A stretch of DNA of 64,000 nucleotides, from assembly GCF_000299415.1 (NCBI RefSeq), contig NZ_AMPG01000005.1:95422-159421 (forward strand), written 5' to 3'. Numbering within the stretch: position 1 is the stretch's first letter; every line of letters starts with the position of its first letter. The translations under genes and the position numbers were made by a program. The notes below the pieces were generated by a model. That model worked only from the letters and a program-made list of their open reading frames with translations. It did not search any database and was not told the origin of the DNA. The DNA is from Candidatus Microthrix parvicella Bio17-1. Its GTDB lineage: Bacteria > Actinomycetota > Acidimicrobiia > Acidimicrobiales > Microtrichaceae. Below, in pieces: positions 17,554 through 26,352 of the stretch.

Positions 17554-18627
17554 TCAACCCGTTCCGGTCAGCGCCTTCAGCAGGTCCCAGCGCCATGCCT
17601 GAAGGGCCGGGGCGTGTTCGATCGGGGTCTTGCCCAGCCGCACGATCACCGTGTCGGCGCCAGGTATCACCGTGATCGACTGCCCCTCGTAACCAGACGC
17701 CCAGAACACGCCCAGCTCGGATCCCACCTTTACCCACCACTGCTCGCCATAGCCGACCGCATCGTCGTCTGGATCGACCGACTGGAGGCGCCGAGCCCGG
17801 TCGACCCATCCCTCGGGGAGCAGACGTTGGCCATCCCACACGCCATCGCGCAGGTACCAGTGACCAAAGCGGGCAAAGTCGCGGGCCGTTGCCCAGACGT
17901 ACGACGAACCGACGAAGGTGCCGGCCTTGTCAAAGCGCGGCTCGGCGGAGGCCATGCCGAGCGGACCGAACACCACTTCGTGCAGATGGCGGCGCATCGC
18001 GGCCTCGTTGCCGCCCACCGCGTCCCCGATCATCCGGGAGAGGATGTTGGTGGTTCCCGACGAATATACGAAGTTCGACCCCACCGGGTCCTCCAGCGGC
18101 AACGAGGCCGCGAAGTGCGCCATATCGGCCCGCTCAGCGCCAAACAACATCGCCAAACACGTGGAGGCATCGGGGTCGACGTAGTCCTCCACCCAGTGCA
18201 GGCCACTGCGCATCGCCAGCAGATCGGCGGTACTGATCGCCGAGCATGGATCGGCCGGATCGGCCCATTCGGCGACGGTCGCAGCGCCATCGGGGTCGAC
18301 CCGCCCGTCGCCAACCAGCGGACCCATCGCAGCATGCGTGATGCTCTTGGCCATTGACCACGAGACCAGCGGCGTGTCGGCGTCGGTCTCGGGCCCGTAG
18401 CGCTCCAGCACCAAACGACCACCCTGGATGATCACGACGGCCAGGGTCAGAGCCAGGTCGTCGCGTGGCTGATCGGTAAATGCTCGATCAACGAGGTCAT
18501 GCACCGACTGCAGGTCGACGGCCCGCAGCTCACCCGCAGGCCAGTGGGCGGTGGGCCAGGCGACGTCCTCGGCCTGCGGCGGAAGCGGGGGGAGCGAGGC
18601 TTCGACGAACGGATCGGTGCTGGGCAC
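17554..18627 (-). CDS. Serine hydrolase of the beta-lactamase / class C (DUF, AmpC-like) fold
   Basis: The 357-residue protein has the SxxK motif in SMAKSITHA, the YxN equivalent YSSGTTN, and a late glycine-rich GYEGQSITV in place of KTG. These place it among EstB/6-aminohexanoate-dimer-hydrolase-like esterases rather than true beta-lactamases. There is no signal peptide, so it is likely cytoplasmic. The GTG at 18627 is preceded by AGGAG with 5-base spacing, which decides the start over the upstream ATG at 18720. Substrate unknown. Confidence 0.85.
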   Translation of the reverse strand: MPSTDPFVEASLPPLPPQAEDVAWPTAHWPAGELRAVDLQSVHDLVDRAFTDQPRDDLALTLAVVIIQGGRLVLERYGPETDADTPLVSWSMAKSITHAAMGPLVGDGRVDPDGAATVAEWADPADPCSAISTADLLAMRSGLHWVEDYVDPDASTCLAMLFGAERADMAHFAASLPLEDPVGSNFVYSSGTTNILSRMIGDAVGGNEAAMRRHLHEVVFGPLGMASAEPRFDKAGTFVGSSYVWATARDFARFGHWYLRDGVWDGQRLLPEGWVDRARRLQSVDPDDDAVGYGEQWWVKVGSELGVFWASGYEGQSITVIPGADTVIVRLGKTPIEHAPALQAWRWDLLKALTGTG

Positions 18628-18724
18628 GGAGTCTCCTGAGTTGTGGGTACCGATGAGATGACGGATTGATCGTGTGCGGACCGGCCGGTGTGGGCGTGCC
18701 CCCGCCGGACCGCCGGGCACTCAG

Positions 18725-19717
18725 CTAGATCGGGCGACCGAACGGCAACTCGTCCTGCCACGTCGACAGGAACGCCTCGGCCGCAATACAGGCCTCCAGC
18801 ACCAGCCCGTCGTCGCCCCCGGGAAGGGCCGCCAGCACCTCGGTGATGAGGTTTCTCACCGTCGTCGCCACCGACTCGGCCGTCGCTCCATCCGAGGGCC
18901 ATTGGGCCGACAGCGGACCGGCCACCGTCACGAAGTCGGGCAGCACCCGGCGGTCGGCCCGTGCCGCAACCGCCAGCGCTCTGGTGGTCACCGCCAGCCT
19001 GGCGTAGGGAACCACCACCGGCGCGGCGACTCCGGCCATGCGGTCGTGGTCCACCGAGTTGGTCTTGGCACCCACGAAGGCCACGTCGGACCCGGTGTGC
19101 AAGCCGTCGGCGACCGCCTCACCCGGAAGAACACCGTCGGCGTCACCCGCCCACGCGTCAAGCACCTCGGCGTCAAAGCCAGACGCCAGGGTGCGACCTC
19201 CCAGCGCAACCACCCTCGCACCCTCGGCGAGCGCAGCACGTGCGAGCGAAACCTCACCGTCACCACCACCGTCGATGGCCACCCTGGCACCGGCGAGCGG
19301 TCCGTGGGCCCAGGCGGCGGCTGCCAGCACGCCTTGGTTGGTCAACGCTTGATGAGTCTCGGGGTCGAAGTACATCGTGTGACGGGTGTCGAGAACACGA
19401 AGCGGGGCCAGGTCCGCCTCCGAGACCCCCTTCCCGGCGTCGAGGAACACTCGACGGTCACCAACCGCGTCGGCCAGGTTTGCTCCGAAGGCCTCCACCG
19501 ACTCGCCACGAACCTTGGGGTCGGCGCTGATGCCGGCCGAAGCCCCGGACACCTTCAGGCCCAGCGCCGCGTAGCTGTAGGTCATCGATCGGGCCAGGCC
19601 GGCTGCACCATCCTTGAGGATCTTCCGGGCCCATCGAACAATGCCGGTCGATTCGGGGGCGTTGGGCAGGTCGATGAGTACAAAGCCGCCGCTGTCAGGT
19701 ACCGAGACATACTCCAC
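18725..19717 (-). CDS. Glu/Leu/Phe/Val dehydrogenase-like protein lacking the catalytic lysine
   Basis: The 330-residue protein follows the ELFV dehydrogenase plan: an N-terminal catalytic-type domain, then a Rossmann domain beginning NQGVLAAAAWAHGPLAGARVAIDGGGDGE, and a PDFVTVAG segment that matches the family's PDxxxNAGG. In active enzymes the N-terminal motif is GGxK; here the aligned stretch is KVSGASAGISADP, with Ser in place of Lys, and the usual AEDxGT is FLDAGKG. So the fold seems kept but oxidative deamination is doubtful. It may be a divergent enzyme or a regulatory relative. The GTG start has no clear ribosome site. Confidence 0.6.
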   Translation of the reverse strand: MEYVSVPDSGGFVLIDLPNAPESTGIVRWARKILKDGAAGLARSMTYSYAALGLKVSGASAGISADPKVRGESVEAFGANLADAVGDRRVFLDAGKGVSEADLAPLRVLDTRHTMYFDPETHQALTNQGVLAAAAWAHGPLAGARVAIDGGGDGEVSLARAALAEGARVVALGGRTLASGFDAEVLDAWAGDADGVLPGEAVADGLHTGSDVAFVGAKTNSVDHDRMAGVAAPVVVPYARLAVTTRALAVAARADRRVLPDFVTVAGPLSAQWPSDGATAESVATTVRNLITEVLAALPGGDDGLVLEACIAAEAFLSTWQDELPFGRPI

Positions 19718-19935
19718 CGTCGAAGTCTGCCAGACCTGACCGCGGCATCTGGAAGTCGGTCATGGAGGAGGTCCGCCCAAAAAGCGAACTGCCGGTGACT
19801 GTGTGAGCAACCCCCCGAAAGCTCACACAGTCAACCGGCTCATCGAAGGAGGAATGAGATTCCTCAACTCCGATGTCGTGAAGGTGACATTACCCAACTT
19901 CCCTCACGATGTCACGTCGTTCTTTTGGACCGATG
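19718..19935. other. Intergenic stretch with inverted repeats
   Basis: This 218-base gap separates two minus-strand genes. It holds a strong hairpin (19797-19832) and a weaker TCGTGA/TCACGA pair at about 19878-19910. I find no convincing gene: a plus-strand frame from 19803 has no usable ribosome site and runs antisense to the next gene. Confidence 0.6.
19797..19832. repeat. Perfect 12-bp inverted repeat (hairpin)
   Basis: GACTGTGTGAGC and GCTCACACAGTC flank a 12-base loop. With one bulged base the arms extend four more pairs (CGGT/ACCG). It lies 130 bases downstream of the isochorismatase-like gene's far end side and 80 bases upstream of the dehydrogenase-like start, so it could be an operator as well as a terminator. 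Confidence 0.75.
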
Positions 19936-20625
19936 TCACTCGATCGTGTGCACCGACGAATCCCACTCGGATGTTCGCACAGCACGATATTGGTCGAGTT
20001 GAAGGCACAACGCCTCGCTGCTCACCAGGATCGCCAGCGGTGCCAGGGAATTTCGAAGCACGCCGGCCGCGTAGTCGGCCGGGATTCCCACCACCGCGTC
20101 GGTTGGGATCGTCACCTCGTAGCCAAGCCCCACGGCCTCGATCACGGCACCCAACACACCGACGTTCAGGGACACCCCACAGATCACCAGGTGGTCGACC
20201 CCAAGCGAGCGGAGCAATGAATCGAGTGACGTTCCCGTGAACGGTGTCATCCCATGGTGGCGGTGCGATACCAGGTCACGGCTGGGCACCGCACCGATCC
20301 TTGGATCCAACTCGACGGCGGGAGTTCCCTCGAGGACCTGGTGCGGGTTGTTCGCAAGGTGACGGGCCAACGGGGTGTTCAGAGGCGTGCCCCGGCGATC
20401 GGCCCTCCACGACACGGTGGCGTGTACCACCGGAATCTCCGCCGCTCGGGCGGCTTCCAGCATGCTCCGCACCGTTTCCAGCAGTCCTGACTCGGCCACG
20501 GCTTCACGAAGTTCGACCATGGTGGCCAGGTCGCCGACCACACCACGCTGTAGCTCCATGGTGAGGACAGCCGTGCGCGCCGGCGGCTCGTTGAGATCCG
20601 TCACGCTGAAACCTTCCGGGGGCAC
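19936..20625 (-). CDS. Isochorismatase-fold protein with all three usual catalytic residues replaced
   Basis: The 229-residue protein aligns with cysteine hydrolases along its length: TAVLTMELQRGVV, then FTGTSLDSLLRSLGVDHLVICGVSLNVGVLG, then AVGLGYEVTIPTDAVVG. The catalytic Asp of the first strand is Glu, the Lys before the F-x-x-T segment is His, and the nucleophile Cys (GVxxxxCV) is Gly. Gly at the Cys position also occurs in true isochorismatases, but those keep Asp and Lys. No siderophore or nicotinate genes are near. Function is therefore open. Confidence 0.75.
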   Translation of the reverse strand: MPPEGFSVTDLNEPPARTAVLTMELQRGVVGDLATMVELREAVAESGLLETVRSMLEAARAAEIPVVHATVSWRADRRGTPLNTPLARHLANNPHQVLEGTPAVELDPRIGAVPSRDLVSHRHHGMTPFTGTSLDSLLRSLGVDHLVICGVSLNVGVLGAVIEAVGLGYEVTIPTDAVVGIPADYAAGVLRNSLAPLAILVSSEALCLQLDQYRAVRTSEWDSSVHTIE

Positions 20626-20696
20626 ATCATGCCTACGGTAGAGGTTGCGCCCGTGAGCACGGTCGCTGAGTCATGGGCATTCAAGGGGAACTCCTG

Positions 20697-21197
20697 ATGG
20701 AACAAGCAGCACTCGACGAGGCCACGAGGCACGAGTTGGAGGAACTGAAGTATCGCTACCTCCGCGGGATCGACACCAAGGACTGGGACCTGGTGGCCGA
20801 CACCCTGTGTCAGGACGTGGTGGGGGAGTGGAGCGGTGGTGCGCTGCACTACGAGGGGCGCGCGGCCGTCATCGGGTTCTTTACCGAGGCGATGGGGCGA
20901 GAGAGCTTTCTTTCGGCGCATCGGGTGACCCATCCCGAGCTGGAGCGCACCGGCGAACGGACCGCCACCGGCATCTGGGCGCTGACCGACCAACTGGTTG
21001 ATCTGCAGTGGCAGTTTCTCTTGCAGGGCGCCTGCTTCTATCACGACGAGTACCGCATCGACCCCGACGGGCGGTGGCACATCTCCCGCACCGGATACCA
21101 ACGCACCTTCGAGCACGTCACCCCGCTCGCCGACCTGCCCGGCTGGCGGCTCACCGCCTCCGGGTGGGAGAACGACGGCAGGAGCAGCCTGGTCTGA
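20697..21197 (+). CDS. SnoaL-like / NTF2-fold protein
   Basis: The 166-residue protein has the NTF2-like layout: helices with LKYRYLRGIDTKDW, strand DVVGEWSGGALHYEGRAAVIGFF, and a C-terminal sheet with YHDEYRIDPDGRWHISRTGYQR. Members include small hydrolases, isomerases and non-enzymatic binders; this one matches the broad SnoaL_4-like group seen in actinobacteria. The ATG at 20697 is preceded by AAGGGGA with good spacing, so I prefer it to 20673. It is divergent from the isochorismatase-like gene. Confidence 0.8.
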   Translation: MEQAALDEATRHELEELKYRYLRGIDTKDWDLVADTLCQDVVGEWSGGALHYEGRAAVIGFFTEAMGRESFLSAHRVTHPELERTGERTATGIWALTDQLVDLQWQFLLQGACFYHDEYRIDPDGRWHISRTGYQRTFEHVTPLADLPGWRLTASGWENDGRSSLV

Positions 21198-21252
21198 GAC
21201 CAACTCAACAGTCGCGGCGCAGCAAGACAGGAGCGGGTGACATGATTGGGGC

Positions 21253-21810
21253 ATGGACGACGGGTCGACCGCTGGAAGGCTGCTGGTGGCTTCACCGGAC
21301 CTGAACGACCCGAACTTCGAACGGTCGGTGATCTACGTGATCGATCATGACGAGGCCGGCGCCATCGGCGTGGTGCTGAACAGGCCGGCGGACACCGAGG
21401 TGGACGAGGTGCTTCCTGCGTTGGCGCCCACGACCGCCGTTCCACGGGTGATGTTTCTGGGCGGTCCGGTCAGCACCCAGGGCATCATCTGCCTGGCGCG
21501 GGCGAGGCCCGGCCGGCAGCCCAACGGCTTCCATCACATTTCCGGCACTCTGGGTCGCCTCGACTTGGAGGAACACCTCGAAGGGGCCCAGAGCGAAGTG
21601 GATGAACTCCGGTTGTTTGCGGGCTACGCCGGGTGGGGTCCAGGCCAGTTGGATGGCGAGTTGATCATCGACTCCTGGTTCATCTGCGAGGTACACCCGG
21701 ACGATCCGCTGGACCGTGACCCCGACACGCTGTGGCAGCGGGTGTTGCGGCGACAGGGCGGCCGCCTGGCCCGCTTTGCGCACGCGCCGGTGGACGCTGA
21801 TCTGAACTGA
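21253..21810 (+). CDS. YqgE/AlgH family protein (UPF0301)
   Basis: The 185-residue protein shows the family signature: GRLLVASPDLNDPNFERSVIYV, then GAIGVVLNRP, FLGGPVSTQGI, and FAGYAGWGPGQLDGEL. AlgH affects alginate regulation in Pseudomonas, but a biochemical role is not known. The ATG has no strong ribosome site. It is convergent with the alpha/beta hydrolase gene, 5 bases away. Confidence 0.93.
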   Translation: MDDGSTAGRLLVASPDLNDPNFERSVIYVIDHDEAGAIGVVLNRPADTEVDEVLPALAPTTAVPRVMFLGGPVSTQGIICLARARPGRQPNGFHHISGTLGRLDLEEHLEGAQSEVDELRLFAGYAGWGPGQLDGELIIDSWFICEVHPDDPLDRDPDTLWQRVLRRQGGRLARFAHAPVDADLN

Positions 21811-21815
21811 GGGCC

Positions 21816-22763
21816 CTACGCCTTGTCCGCCACCTCGTCTGCAGCCTCTGCACCCAGCAGTCGGTTCAGATCCTCGGTGTGGAGTTCCGCAGCATCGGTC
21901 GTCTCGATGAAGTCCACCAGCAACTTGGTGAACCGACGGGGCTCCTCGGCATAGAGAAAGTGGCCGCAACCTTCCATGATCTCCAACCGGCTCCCGGCGA
22001 TGGCCGCATGTGCCTCATGGGCGTGATCGATGGGAATAATCGGATCCTCGTCGCCCCAGACGATCAGTGTGGGGATATCGGCGGCCAGGTAGAGCTTGTC
22101 CATCGCGGACACCCGTTGCCCTCTCAGGTCCACCACCGAGCGGAGCGTGTGGGTGAACGCCTTGCGGGTCTCCCCATCCATCAGCGAGGTGTAGGAACGC
22201 CACATCTCGTTGGTCTTCGGTGCCGGGGCCAGGCCCATCTTGCCAAACCACCCGGTGACCGCCTCCACCCCGGTACGGATGAACGGCTGGAAAGCCAACG
22301 GCATCACCAACTCCAAACCCGGCAGCGCCAAAAGCTTCAGCAAGGGTGACACCTCCTCGCCCAGCCCGCCGGCGCCCACCAACACCAACCGCTCGCACCG
22401 TTCGGGGTGCTGGTAGGAGAACTGCATGGCGATGCCGCCGCCAAGGGACGTGCCCACCACCGTGGCCCGGTCGTGCCCGAGGGCGGCCAGAAGGTCACGC
22501 AGAAAGCTGGCCTGGGCACCGAGGGAGTAGTCGCCTCTCGGCTTGGCCGAGCGACCGTGGCCGGGCAGATCGGGCGCCACATAGGTGGCGTGCTCGCCGA
22601 GATCCTCCAGGATCGGCTTCCACGCCGAAGAACTTCCGGCCATGCCGTGGATGAGCAGAACGACGGGCCCGGAACCGCCGGTGCGGTACGAGATCTCATG
22701 CCCGTGCACCTTGATGGTGCGACGGTCCGAGACATGACGATCCTGATTGGTCTGGCTGCCCAT
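21816..22763 (-). CDS. Alpha/beta-fold hydrolase
   Basis: The 315-residue protein has an oxyanion loop LLIHGMAGSSSAW, nucleophile elbow VVGTSLGGG (Ser), acid in VWGDEDPIIP and His in EGCGHFLYAEEP. The cap region between about 130 and 215 is of the size seen in esterases and C-C hydrolases. Substrate not determined. A GAAAGG element lies 6 bases before the ATG. Confidence 0.9.
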   Translation of the reverse strand: MGSQTNQDRHVSDRRTIKVHGHEISYRTGGSGPVVLLIHGMAGSSSAWKPILEDLGEHATYVAPDLPGHGRSAKPRGDYSLGAQASFLRDLLAALGHDRATVVGTSLGGGIAMQFSYQHPERCERLVLVGAGGLGEEVSPLLKLLALPGLELVMPLAFQPFIRTGVEAVTGWFGKMGLAPAPKTNEMWRSYTSLMDGETRKAFTHTLRSVVDLRGQRVSAMDKLYLAADIPTLIVWGDEDPIIPIDHAHEAHAAIAGSRLEIMEGCGHFLYAEEPRRFTKLLVDFIETTDAAELHTEDLNRLLGAEAADEVADKA

Positions 22764-22874
22764 GGAGTGCCTTTCGGGAGGTTCGAATCAAGTCTACTGG
22801 TAAACACCTGTTCACTGAAGCCGGATGTGAAGCGCGCACCAAGTTCCGTGGGTCGACCCGGTCTCGCTCGTTGT

Positions 22875-23846
22875 TCAGCGACGCCTCAGCCTGGCACCAA
22901 TCAGCCGGCAGCGGATGCCCAGCCTCCGCGCCGATCGGTGAGCGCTGCTCCGCGTTCGCTGCCACCACGAGAGTTCGGATGGTGGCACGAGACGATGCAG
23001 GCCCTCGCCCGCCGGAATCGCCATCACCGGCCGATGGCGGGCCATCAACGGTTCGCTTCGGCCGGTCGCAAGGTTGAGCAGTGGGTCGCGCACCCTCCAG
23101 CGTCCCTCCGAGGGACGAGACCGTTGCGGCGTGACCACCGGAGCCCCCTCAAACACATAGTGGGTCACCTGGGACCAGCGGGTGGAATTGGGGTTTCGGA
23201 TGGGCGAGCCACCATGCAGGGTGGTCGCAGCCCAGATCACCACATCGCCGGTTGTGGCGGTGATCTCTCGTGGCGATTGCAGGTCATCCGACCCGAGGGC
23301 GGCCGCATTCGCCATGCTTCCGCACACCGCCAACTCGTAGGCACCATCATCGAAGCGGCCGGCGTCGGTCTGAAACTCCTCGGGCGAGAGCGCCGGAAGT
23401 CGTTGCGACCCGGGAACCAGCCGCAGCGGACCCTGCCCCTCGGTCACGTGTTCCAACGCCACCCAGGCTCCACACATCAATCCCCCCGGCACGGTGTCGA
23501 AGTGCATCGAGTCGGCGTGCAGCGGCTGTTCCGTCCCGGTTCGGAAGTTCAAGGTCTGAAATGGGATCGGTCGCATGGAGTACAGGCCGACCAACGTGCT
23601 GACCACTGCGGGGTTGGCCGCAAGTGCCCTGACTGCGGCAGACGTCCGCCACAGATCCTGAATCCGATCGGAGTCCCTGCTCATCGAATCCCAGCTCGAC
23701 TCGACGTCTGCCCGCACCCGAGCGGCCGTTGCAACGTCGATGAGCCCCCGCACCACCACGAAGCCGTCCCGCACGTAGTCGGCCTTCAGCCCGCTCTCGT
23801 CGACAACGCCGGGTTCAGCGGACGAATCCGACGCCCGAACGTTCAC
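22875..23846 (-). CDS. Phytanoyl-CoA dioxygenase (PhyH) family Fe(II)/2-oxoglutarate oxygenase
   Basis: The 323-residue protein opens with the family's YVRDGFVVVRGLIDVATAARVR. The iron ligands are likely His and Asp in PLHADSMHFD and a later His in TTLHGGSP; an Arg for 2-oxoglutarate follows in NPNSTRWSQVTHYVF. The substrate is unknown; relatives hydroxylate fatty acyls, ectoine and small lipids. The C-terminal 40 residues are basic. It starts with GTG 7 bases after the stop of the F420-type gene, so the two form an operon. Confidence 0.85.
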   Translation of the reverse strand: MNVRASDSSAEPGVVDESGLKADYVRDGFVVVRGLIDVATAARVRADVESSWDSMSRDSDRIQDLWRTSAAVRALAANPAVVSTLVGLYSMRPIPFQTLNFRTGTEQPLHADSMHFDTVPGGLMCGAWVALEHVTEGQGPLRLVPGSQRLPALSPEEFQTDAGRFDDGAYELAVCGSMANAAALGSDDLQSPREITATTGDVVIWAATTLHGGSPIRNPNSTRWSQVTHYVFEGAPVVTPQRSRPSEGRWRVRDPLLNLATGRSEPLMARHRPVMAIPAGEGLHRLVPPSELSWWQRTRSSAHRSARRLGIRCRLIGARLRRR

Positions 23847-23853
23847 CGGCGGC

Positions 23854-24273
23854 TCAGTGGACCTGGCCGACTACGCCGGTCGGCGTCAGCCGGACCAGGA
23901 GGCGGCCCTCGTCGGCCATGGCCTGCCGGTACTCGCCCAGGTCGGGGTGGGGCTCTCCTGCGACGGCTGCGTAATAGTCCACCATCAGGTCGCTCGTGGC
24001 ATCGCCGGCCCGCTTGGTCGGCTCGCTGAGTTCCGCCCGGGCATCGAAGGACACGTACGACCAGGTGGCCGGGTCGGTGAGGTGGAGAACCACGCGCGGG
24101 TCGCGGCGCATGTTGGCGGTTTTGGCCCGACCGTTGGTCACCGAAATCTCGAAGAGTCCGTCGCGAATCCCGTAGACAATGTCCGACGACTGGGGTCTCC
24201 CGTCGGAGCGGATGGTGATGAGCACGCCGTGCTTGCGCTTGGCCGCCCATGTCAGTGCATCGGTGAGGTCCAT
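23854..24273 (-). CDS. PPOX-class F420-dependent split-barrel enzyme
   Basis: The 139-residue protein fits the flavin/F420-binding split barrel family: HGVLITIRSDGRPQSSDIVYG, VTNGRAKTANMRRDPRVVLHL and a C-terminal RLLVRLTPTGVVGQVH. Related mycobacterial proteins bind F420 and reduce biliverdin, fatty acids or quinones. A TACGTT box lies 7 bases before the ATG. It heads an operon with the PhyH gene. Confidence 0.88.
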   Translation of the reverse strand: MDLTDALTWAAKRKHGVLITIRSDGRPQSSDIVYGIRDGLFEISVTNGRAKTANMRRDPRVVLHLTDPATWSYVSFDARAELSEPTKRAGDATSDLMVDYYAAVAGEPHPDLGEYRQAMADEGRLLVRLTPTGVVGQVH

Positions 24274-24280
24274 GGGCCCG

Positions 24281-24286
24281 AACGTA
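24281..24286 (-). promoter_or_regulatory. -10 box TACGTT for the PPOX-class gene (leaderless)
   Basis: TACGTT on the minus strand ends 7 bases before the ATG at 24273. Confidence 0.45.
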
Positions 24287-24493
24287 GTCCTGCCGACGTG
24301 TCCAGTCTCGCCACCGACTCAGGCCACATAAGAGCCTCCAAGAAGCCCGGAGCGATTCATATCGCGGATCTCTGGCGACAAACTCAGCTACCTTCCGAGC
24401 CCCAATTCGGGTTGTAGGTCGCCGTCGTGACCCCGGCTTCGGCGAACAATCGGAAAGGTCGCCGAGTACCCCAGGATGAACCGGCGTGGCCCC

Positions 24494-25252
24494 TCAGTCT
24501 GGAGGCGGCGCGTCGGCCTGCGTTGCGAGTTGAACGTTGGCTGGACCAAGCGCGACCGCCAGGCCGTCAACCGACAAATCCCCAACGGCACCACCTGGAA
24601 TGTGACCCGTGGGTTCGAGCTGGAAGAACCTTCCGGCGGCCTTGGCGGTGGACCGGGTGATCACCGCTGATCCGGCGGCGCCGATACCGGCACCGATGCC
24701 GAAGGGAACCATTCGACCGATTCGAAACGCCCCATGTTCGATTCCCAACCTGGTCGGCAACTGGGCGCTCAGCTTGGCGTTGAGCGTAACGAGGGCCTCG
24801 TCCGGGATCTGGCTCACCAGCTTGGCTCCGCCGGCGGAGCCAAGCCGCCCCGCAAGACCCTCGACTCCAGCCGATGCACCGTTGGCCATCGTCAGCACGC
24901 TGACCACCCAACTGCGCCGCTGTTCCAACGATTGGGCATCGTGTCCCGCGGCGATACCAATGGCCAGGATCATCTCGCCCATTTTGGTGATCGAGTAGGC
25001 CAGGTCTGCCGTGCCGGACACCATTGCCGTGCCCCTGCCGGCACCCGGTATCGCCGCCGCTCCGCCAGCGAGGGCGGACACCGCAGCGAGCTCACGGATG
25101 TAACGCTTGGCGATCAGCTTGATCAATTCGTCGGAGTTGCCGGGCCGATATTTGCGACGCAACTCCTCGACCATGTCACGGGCAGCCGGGTAGCGCGTGC
25201 GCGCCACCCGCTCGATGGCGGGATGAAAGATCCTGTCGATGGCTCCGGCCAT
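24494..25252 (-). CDS. EcsC-like protein
   Basis: The 252-residue protein has a helical N-terminal part (FHPAIERVARTRYPAARDMVEELRRKY) and several Gly/Ala-rich amphipathic helices (VSALAGGAAAIPGAGRGTAMVSG, IGAGIGAAGSAVITRSTAKA). This is the composition of the EcsC family, whose biochemical role is unknown. It could insert into or associate with membrane. The ATG at 25252 is preferred because longer starts overlap the divergent oxidoreductase promoter. Confidence 0.55.
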   Translation of the reverse strand: MAGAIDRIFHPAIERVARTRYPAARDMVEELRRKYRPGNSDELIKLIAKRYIRELAAVSALAGGAAAIPGAGRGTAMVSGTADLAYSITKMGEMILAIGIAAGHDAQSLEQRRSWVVSVLTMANGASAGVEGLAGRLGSAGGAKLVSQIPDEALVTLNAKLSAQLPTRLGIEHGAFRIGRMVPFGIGAGIGAAGSAVITRSTAKAAGRFFQLEPTGHIPGGAVGDLSVDGLAVALGPANVQLATQADAPPPD

Positions 25253-25342
25253 TGGCGACTCCCGGGTTTGGCTGCCAAGCCAGGATACGGGAGGGGAGTG
25301 GCGCCATCGCGTCGCCTCGGCACCGCGCGGCACCTGGGTCGA

Positions 25343-25348
25343 TAGGGT
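25343..25348 (+). promoter_or_regulatory. -10 box TAGGGT for the LLM oxidoreductase gene (leaderless)
   Basis: TAGGGT lies 7 bases before the ATG at 25356. Confidence 0.45.
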
Positions 25349-25355
25349 CCACCAG

Positions 25356-26318
25356 ATGACGCCGCTCCTCGGCCGGCAGGCCCTCCCCGCGCGACCACAG
25401 CTGACAATTCAGCCCCGAAACTTTGCGGCGGATGACCCCGGCGGGTGGGATCGGTTGGTCGACACGGCCGTCGCCGCCGACGCCGCAGGCATTGACCGGA
25501 TCATCCTTTCGGACCATGTGGTGTTTGGGGAGAACCCCGAGGCCTATGCAGACCCCACGCGTGGGGGTACCAAGGGTGGACGCCAGCCGACTGGACCCGA
25601 CGGGCACTGGTTGGAGCCGTTGACGACCCTGGCGTTCTTGGCCGGACAGACCACCCGGGTGCGTTTGGGCACCAGCATCCTGCTCGCAGCACTGCGACGG
25701 CCAGTGGTGCTTGCCAAGACTGCAGCGACGCTCGACGTGTTGTCCGGCGGGCGGTTCGATTTGGGGGTGGGAGTCGGTTGGCAGGAGGAGGAGTACACCG
25801 CCGCCGGGCTGGAGTTCGCAGCACGCGGCCGACAACTCGACCACACCCTCGAGGTCTGCCAAACGCTCTGGGGCCAAAGCCGAGCCTCCTATGAATCACC
25901 GGAGTTGAGCTTCGACGGCATCCACGCCATGCCGAAGCCTCTTCAGGCCGGCGGAGTGCCGATCTGGATCGGCGGCACCGTGCAGCGGCGCTCGATGGAA
26001 CGGCTGGCCCGCTTCGGCAGCGGCTGGATCCCGTGGGGTCCGGCCGTCGCGGACCTCAAAGGGGGAGTGAGGGCGATGCGGGAGGCGCTCGAGCAACTCG
26101 GACGCGACCCGGCGACCGTACAGGTGACCAGCTACCTCCCGGCCATCATGGACAGCGACGGCGTCCTCGACCTGGCGGCCACGGTGACGGCGGCACCAAC
26201 CTGGGTCGAGCTGGGCATCACCGACTTCAAGGTACCCATGGTGGTGCCCGCCGGGCTCGGGCCCGCCACCGAGGCGCTGACGGGGCTCGTCGAGGCATTT
26301 CGTGCCGCGGTGGGGTAG
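25356..26318 (+). CDS. LLM-class F420-dependent oxidoreductase (TIGR03619-like)
   Basis: The 320-residue luciferase-fold enzyme has DAAGIDRIILSDHVVFG, VRLGTSILLAALRRPVVLAKTAATLDVLSGGRF, GVGVGWQEEEYTAAG and VPIWIGGTVQRRSMERLARFGSGW, all hallmarks of this F420-linked subfamily. The substrate is unknown. The start at 25356 is set by the nearby promoter box; an upstream frame from 25239 has no such support and overlaps the EcsC-like gene. It is only distantly similar to the enzyme at 11.4 kb. Confidence 0.87.
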   Translation: MTPLLGRQALPARPQLTIQPRNFAADDPGGWDRLVDTAVAADAAGIDRIILSDHVVFGENPEAYADPTRGGTKGGRQPTGPDGHWLEPLTTLAFLAGQTTRVRLGTSILLAALRRPVVLAKTAATLDVLSGGRFDLGVGVGWQEEEYTAAGLEFAARGRQLDHTLEVCQTLWGQSRASYESPELSFDGIHAMPKPLQAGGVPIWIGGTVQRRSMERLARFGSGWIPWGPAVADLKGGVRAMREALEQLGRDPATVQVTSYLPAIMDSDGVLDLAATVTAAPTWVELGITDFKVPMVVPAGLGPATEALTGLVEAFRAAVG

Positions 26319-26352
26319 CAGCGAAACCGTCGATCGGGCAGAATATCCACCA

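Noticed and set aside
19803..20240. Possible plus-strand gene after the hairpin
   Set aside because: The candidate ATG at 19854 has AGGAGG only one base away, too close to serve, and most of the frame is antisense to the isochorismatase-like gene.
22407..24029. Plus-strand frame opposite hydrolase, PhyH and PPOX genes
   Set aside because: It crosses three genes and an intergenic gap without any domain.
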